From assembly GCA_034189035.1 (NCBI GenBank), contig JAXHVA010000056.1, positions 1 through 27,519 of the forward strand: DNA of 27,519 nucleotides, read 5' to 3'. The notes under the pieces were generated by a model. The model was not told the DNA's origin. It worked only from the letters and a program-made list of their open reading frames with translations, and ran no database searches. Made by a program: the position numbers and the translations under genes. The stretch comes from JAUXFK01 sp034189035 (GTDB lineage: Bacteria > Desulfobacterota > UBA8473). Shown here in pieces: positions 25,190-27,519 of the stretch (position 1 is the stretch's first letter; each line of letters opens with the position of its first letter).

Positions 25190-25536
25190 ATTCTTGGCTC
25201 ACGCTGGAAAATTGCTTTAAGCAGTAAGTTCCAGGCAGGCCTACGACCGTTCCTCGAAAGTTATTACACGCCTGCATCGACTGGAAACGGAGCTGATTCC
25301 GCGGGCACTTGACGTTTATCCGGTGTCAGGGGTTGCCCCTTTTGCCCTAACATCGAGGGTTACCTTGTCGTCTTTCTATCCCGCACCGAAACACCTTCGA
25401 AAGGGCCATATATAACCATTGGTTAAATATGACCCCGACATCCACGGAAAATCATAGCAGACCTGTGAGTATTTTCTAAACCTGTTCTCTTTGTAAATCA
25501 GCATGATGGGATATAAAAATCCTACAGTTAAGATTT
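25190..25536. other. Noncoding stretch between terminator and sigma-54 promoter
   Basis: About 350 nt with no reading frame that resembles a protein family on either strand. It has mixed base composition, more GC-rich from about 25230. Apart from the inverted repeat at 25413-25425, I see no repeat, tRNA or recognisable RNA. It may hold decayed sequence at the junction of the two compositional regions. Confidence 0.4.
25413..25425. promoter_or_regulatory. Candidate enhancer site for a sigma-54 activator
   Basis: The dyad TAACC-ATT-GGTTA lies 112 nt upstream of the sigma-54 promoter, within the usual distance of activator binding sites for that polymerase form. Only one copy is seen and the arms are short, so this is tentative. 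Confidence 0.3.
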
Positions 25537-25552
25537 GGCATGAAGGTTGCTC
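25537..25552 (+). promoter_or_regulatory. Sigma-54 (RpoN) -24/-12 promoter
   Basis: TGGCATGAAGGTTGCT fits the TGGCAC-G-NNNN-TTGCT consensus with one change; the essential GG and GC pairs are spaced correctly. Transcription should begin near 25563, about 87 nt before the first start codon. It implies control by an NtrC-type activator, not encoded in the window. Confidence 0.75.
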
Positions 25553-25573
25553 TTAACAATAGAAAGATAAAAT

Positions 25574-25620
25574 CCCAAATATTCTTTTTTGGGTGGCTTT
25601 CACCCAAGCGATTCGATCGC
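25574..25620 (+). promoter_or_regulatory. Structured leader with mutually exclusive hairpins
   Basis: CCCAAA (25574-25579) can pair with TTTGGG (25588-25593). Alternatively TTGGGTG (25589-25595) can pair with CACCCAA (25601-25607) around the loop GCTTT. The two share bases and cannot form together. A third small hairpin, GCGAT-TCG-ATCGC, follows at 25608-25620. No U-run terminator follows, so any control would be on translation or stability. Confidence 0.35.
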
Positions 25621-25649
25621 CCGTTCGCAGTGAAATGGGAGGTTTAGAC

Positions 25650-25871
25650 ATGAGAAATAATAAATTATCCACAGAGGCAGACCAGCGGGATGCATCGGCT
25701 TATGACGCACATTACGCGGCAAAGGACATTCCTAAAGCCTTCGCACTTTATGAACACATCATTGCTGCCCATCCGGATCGTAGTCCGTACAGCGGCCGGG
25801 GCCGGCCTTTTCGTCCACTTGAGATCAAAACGCAACAGAGGTTTCTCCATGAAAGAGATGATTGTCTTTAG
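25650..25871 (+). CDS. Small protein with one TPR-like helix pair, unknown function
   Basis: This 73-residue protein begins MRNNKLSTEADQRDAS. Residues 17-43 (YDAHYAAKDIPKAFALYEHIIAAHPD) resemble a single TPR unit: a small residue at the AHYAAKD turn, then a second amphipathic helix ending in HPD. The remaining 30 residues are polar, with no pattern I recognise, so the protein may be a shortened relative of longer TPR proteins. GGGAGGT lies 7-13 nt before the ATG. It is the first gene under the sigma-54 promoter and its end overlaps the next start by 23 nt, suggesting translational coupling. A possible role as an adaptor is speculation. Confidence 0.6.
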   Translation: MRNNKLSTEADQRDASAYDAHYAAKDIPKAFALYEHIIAAHPDRSPYSGRGRPFRPLEIKTQQRFLHERDDCL

Positions 25872-26229
25872 AACCACCATGAACGTCATCCCGGAAAAGC
25901 AGCTGGAAATCATGCAAACCCTTTTGGCCATGATCGAACCGACGGCAAAGAAGGCGGGTTGCTTAAGTTTCGGCGTTTTTAGCGATATCGAAGACAAAAA
26001 CCGTTTCAGCCTGCTGGGGGAGTGGGAAACCCGTGAAGCGCTGGATCAGCATATGGCGTCTCACCAGTTCAGCGTTTTGTTGGGAACCAAAGCGCTTTTA
26101 TGTGAACCGTTGGATATTCAGATTTTTACGGTTTCCCGTTCAGAGGGAATGGATGCCGTTCTTTCGATCAGAGACCGTAAAAAATCAAATAAATCTCCCC
26201 CCGACGGGCAAAGGAGCCTTATCAAATGA
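25849..26229 (+). CDS. Antibiotic biosynthesis monooxygenase (ABM) domain protein
   Basis: This 126-residue protein has the dimeric alpha-beta barrel pattern of ABM/YgiN proteins (residues 3-95). MIVFRTTMNVIPEKQLEIMQTLLAMI is strand plus helix, AGCLSFGVFSDIEDKNRFSLLGEWETREALDQHMAS the central strands and helix, and ILV-type strands follow. ABM relatives include cofactor-free oxygenases and quinone-linked enzymes, but many have no known activity. The last 30 residues are polar and likely disordered. ACAGAGG lies 8 nt before the ATG. The start overlaps the small upstream gene by 23 nt, and its TGA overlaps the next ATG (ATGA), so all three should be cotranslated. The role is likely tied to the radical SAM enzyme. 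Confidence 0.78.
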   Translation: MKEMIVFRTTMNVIPEKQLEIMQTLLAMIEPTAKKAGCLSFGVFSDIEDKNRFSLLGEWETREALDQHMASHQFSVLLGTKALLCEPLDIQIFTVSRSEGMDAVLSIRDRKKSNKSPPDGQRSLIK

Positions 26230-27519
26230 ACATTCTCCTTATTTACCCCAAATTCCCCGATACATTCTGGTCTTTTTCTTACGCGCTGCCTTTCATCGGA
26301 AAGAAATCGGCCTTTCCACCGCTTGGCCTGATCACGGTCGCGGCCCTACTGCCGGAACAATTTCAAATACGCCTTGTCGACCTGAACGTGGACACTCTTG
26401 GCGACGACGATCTGGCATGGGCCGACATGGCCTTCATCAGCGCAATGGCGGTTCAGCGCAAGTCGGCCGTTCATGTCATCGACCGGTGCAAGGTCAAGGG
26501 ATTGAAAGTCGTAGCCGGCGGACCTCTTTTTACAGCGGAACCGGACAACTCCGATCAGGTGGATCACCTGGTTTTGGACGAGGCCGAGGCCACGCTGCCG
26601 GCCTTTATCGCGGATTTGGCCAACGGATGCCCGAAACAACTCTACCGGGCAAAAGAGCATCCCGATATACGCCGCAGCCCTATACCGCTGTGGGGCTTGA
26701 TTGATACACGTCGCTATGCCTCGCTGAATATTCAGTACTCCAGAGGCTGCCCATTCAACTGTGAGTTCTGCAATATCACGGCGCTTTTTGGCCGCACGCC
26801 GCGCATCAAAACTCCGCAACAGGTGTTCGCTGAACTGGACGCCATTTACCAGGCGGGTTGGCGCGGCAGTATTTTCTTTGTGGACGACAATTTTATCGGC
26901 AACAAACGCTGCCTTAAGGAGCATTTGCTTCCGGCCCTGATCGAATGGCGGAAGGATAAAAAAGGGTGCCTATTTTTTACGGAAGCCTCGATCAACCTAG
27001 CCGATGACCCCGAACTCATGGCCATGATGGCCGAAGCCGGATTCGATTCGGTTTTTATCGGCATAGAGACGCCGGATGCGAACAGCCTTACCGAATGCTG
27101 CAAGACGCACAATAAGAACAGGGATCTGCTCCAGGATGTCAAAAAAATACACCGCTCCGGATTGCAGGTTATGGGCGGCTTCATCGTCGGCTTCGACAGC
27201 GATCCGCCTTCGATTTTTCAGCGCCAGATCGATTTCATTCAGCAAAGCGGCATTGTAACGGCCATGGTGGGCATGCTCCAGGCCCCTCCGGGGACCCGGT
27301 TGTTTGAGCGCCTTGCGCGGGAAGGGCGCGTCTGCACGGAGTTTTCCGGAGACAACGTGGATGGCCGAACCAATATCATCCCGGCCATGGGCCTGGATAA
27401 GCTGATCGATGGTTATCGCGTCATCATGCAACAGATCTACTCGCCCCGCAAATATTACCAGCGGGTCAGACGCATTTTGAAGGAGCTCAAGGCGCCGGCG
27501 GTGACTACTCCCGCCGATT
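26226..27519 (+). CDS. B12-binding radical SAM protein with DUF4070-like C-terminus (cut by window end)
   Basis: The frame stays open for 431 codons to the edge, so the C-terminus is missing. MNILLIYPKFPDTFW and PPLGLITVAALLPEQF open a cobalamin-binding domain (about 1-145). The cluster motif is C175-PFN-C179-EF-C182 in YSRGCPFNCEFC. VDDNFIGNK, FIGIETPD and GGFIVGFDSD are typical of the subfamily that includes HpnP-like methylases and DUF4070 proteins. KYYQRVRRIL near the end fits the start of DUF4070. It may methylate or rearrange a lipid or small molecule. The ATG overlaps the preceding TGA. The gene is much more GC-rich than the radical SAM genes at 3609 and 5927, so it is probably of different origin. 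Confidence 0.88.
   Translation, partial: MNILLIYPKFPDTFWSFSYALPFIGKKSAFPPLGLITVAALLPEQFQIRLVDLNVDTLGDDDLAWADMAFISAMAVQRKSAVHVIDRCKVKGLKVVAGGPLFTAEPDNSDQVDHLVLDEAEATLPAFIADLANGCPKQLYRAKEHPDIRRSPIPLWGLIDTRRYASLNIQYSRGCPFNCEFCNITALFGRTPRIKTPQQVFAELDAIYQAGWRGSIFFVDDNFIGNKRCLKEHLLPALIEWRKDKKGCLFFTEASINLADDPELMAMMAEAGFDSVFIGIETPDANSLTECCKTHNKNRDLLQDVKKIHRSGLQVMGGFIVGFDSDPPSIFQRQIDFIQQSGIVTAMVGMLQAPPGTRLFERLAREGRVCTEFSGDNVDGRTNIIPAMGLDKLIDGYRVIMQQIYSPRKYYQRVRRILKELKAPAVTTPAD

Noticed and set aside
25124..25312. 62-codon + strand frame across the terminator region
   Set aside because: It runs through the terminator hairpin, has no ribosome site and shows no family features.
26346..27431. Long - strand frames opposite the third radical SAM gene
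   Set aside because: They are shadows of the GC-rich + strand gene, which has the complete radical SAM and B12 domain motifs.
1..27519. CRISPR arrays, complete insertion sequences, rRNA genes
   Set aside because: I looked for regularly spaced direct repeats, transposase motifs and conserved rRNA segments and found none.

Overview
The window reads as chromosomal DNA from an anaerobic, Gram-negative bacterium, most likely a Desulfobacterota (deltaproteobacterial) relative. The reasons are a single-chain pyruvate:ferredoxin oxidoreductase straight after dnaX-ebfC-recR, an RND pump with a lipoprotein and outer-membrane beta-barrel proteins, and AT-rich coding DNA up to about 25.0 kb. The lineage is inferred from gene order and protein style; no search was run.

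Layout. (1) 1-7489, + strand: an envelope or glycolipid locus. It holds a Wzx-type flippase, an alkaline-phosphatase-superfamily hydrolase, a cobalamin-binding radical SAM enzyme, an LpxL/HtrB-like acyltransferase and a second cobalamin-binding radical SAM enzyme. The last four are tightly packed and probably one transcript. (2) 7490-8110: no intact gene, but the remains of a small CPCC-type cysteine-rich protein gene on the - strand. (3) 16970 down to 8111, - strand: a probable operon of a DUF481 beta-barrel, an EF-hand-bearing lipoprotein, a TraF/FadL-like outer-membrane protein, a membrane fusion protein, an RND transporter, a VanZ-like protein and a zinc-type CDF exporter. (4) 17.1-25.1 kb, + strand: housekeeping genes tadA, two tRNA-Ser, the 4.5S-type SRP RNA, dnaX, ebfC, recR, PFOR and tRNA-Asn. 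(5) 25.1 kb to the end: a clearly more GC-rich segment starting just past tRNA-Asn. It has a near-consensus sigma-54 promoter, a structured leader and a three-gene operon: a small TPR-like protein, an ABM-domain protein and a third cobalamin-binding radical SAM enzyme cut by the window edge.

The strongest non-gene signal is a dispersed palindromic repeat (three copies: 1-62, 1655-1905, 18430-18575) with 24-26 bp inverted arms. Each copy lies about 100 nt upstream of a + strand start codon. In copy 2 the core appears flipped relative to its flanks when compared with copy 3. Other points worth attention are a tRNA-Ser lying wholly inside the tadA reading frame, an A8 slip site in dnaX that would give a gamma-like short form, a probable AUA start for the membrane fusion protein, an acyltransferase without its catalytic acid, and the sigma-54 operon at the right end, which is the best candidate for an undescribed system.
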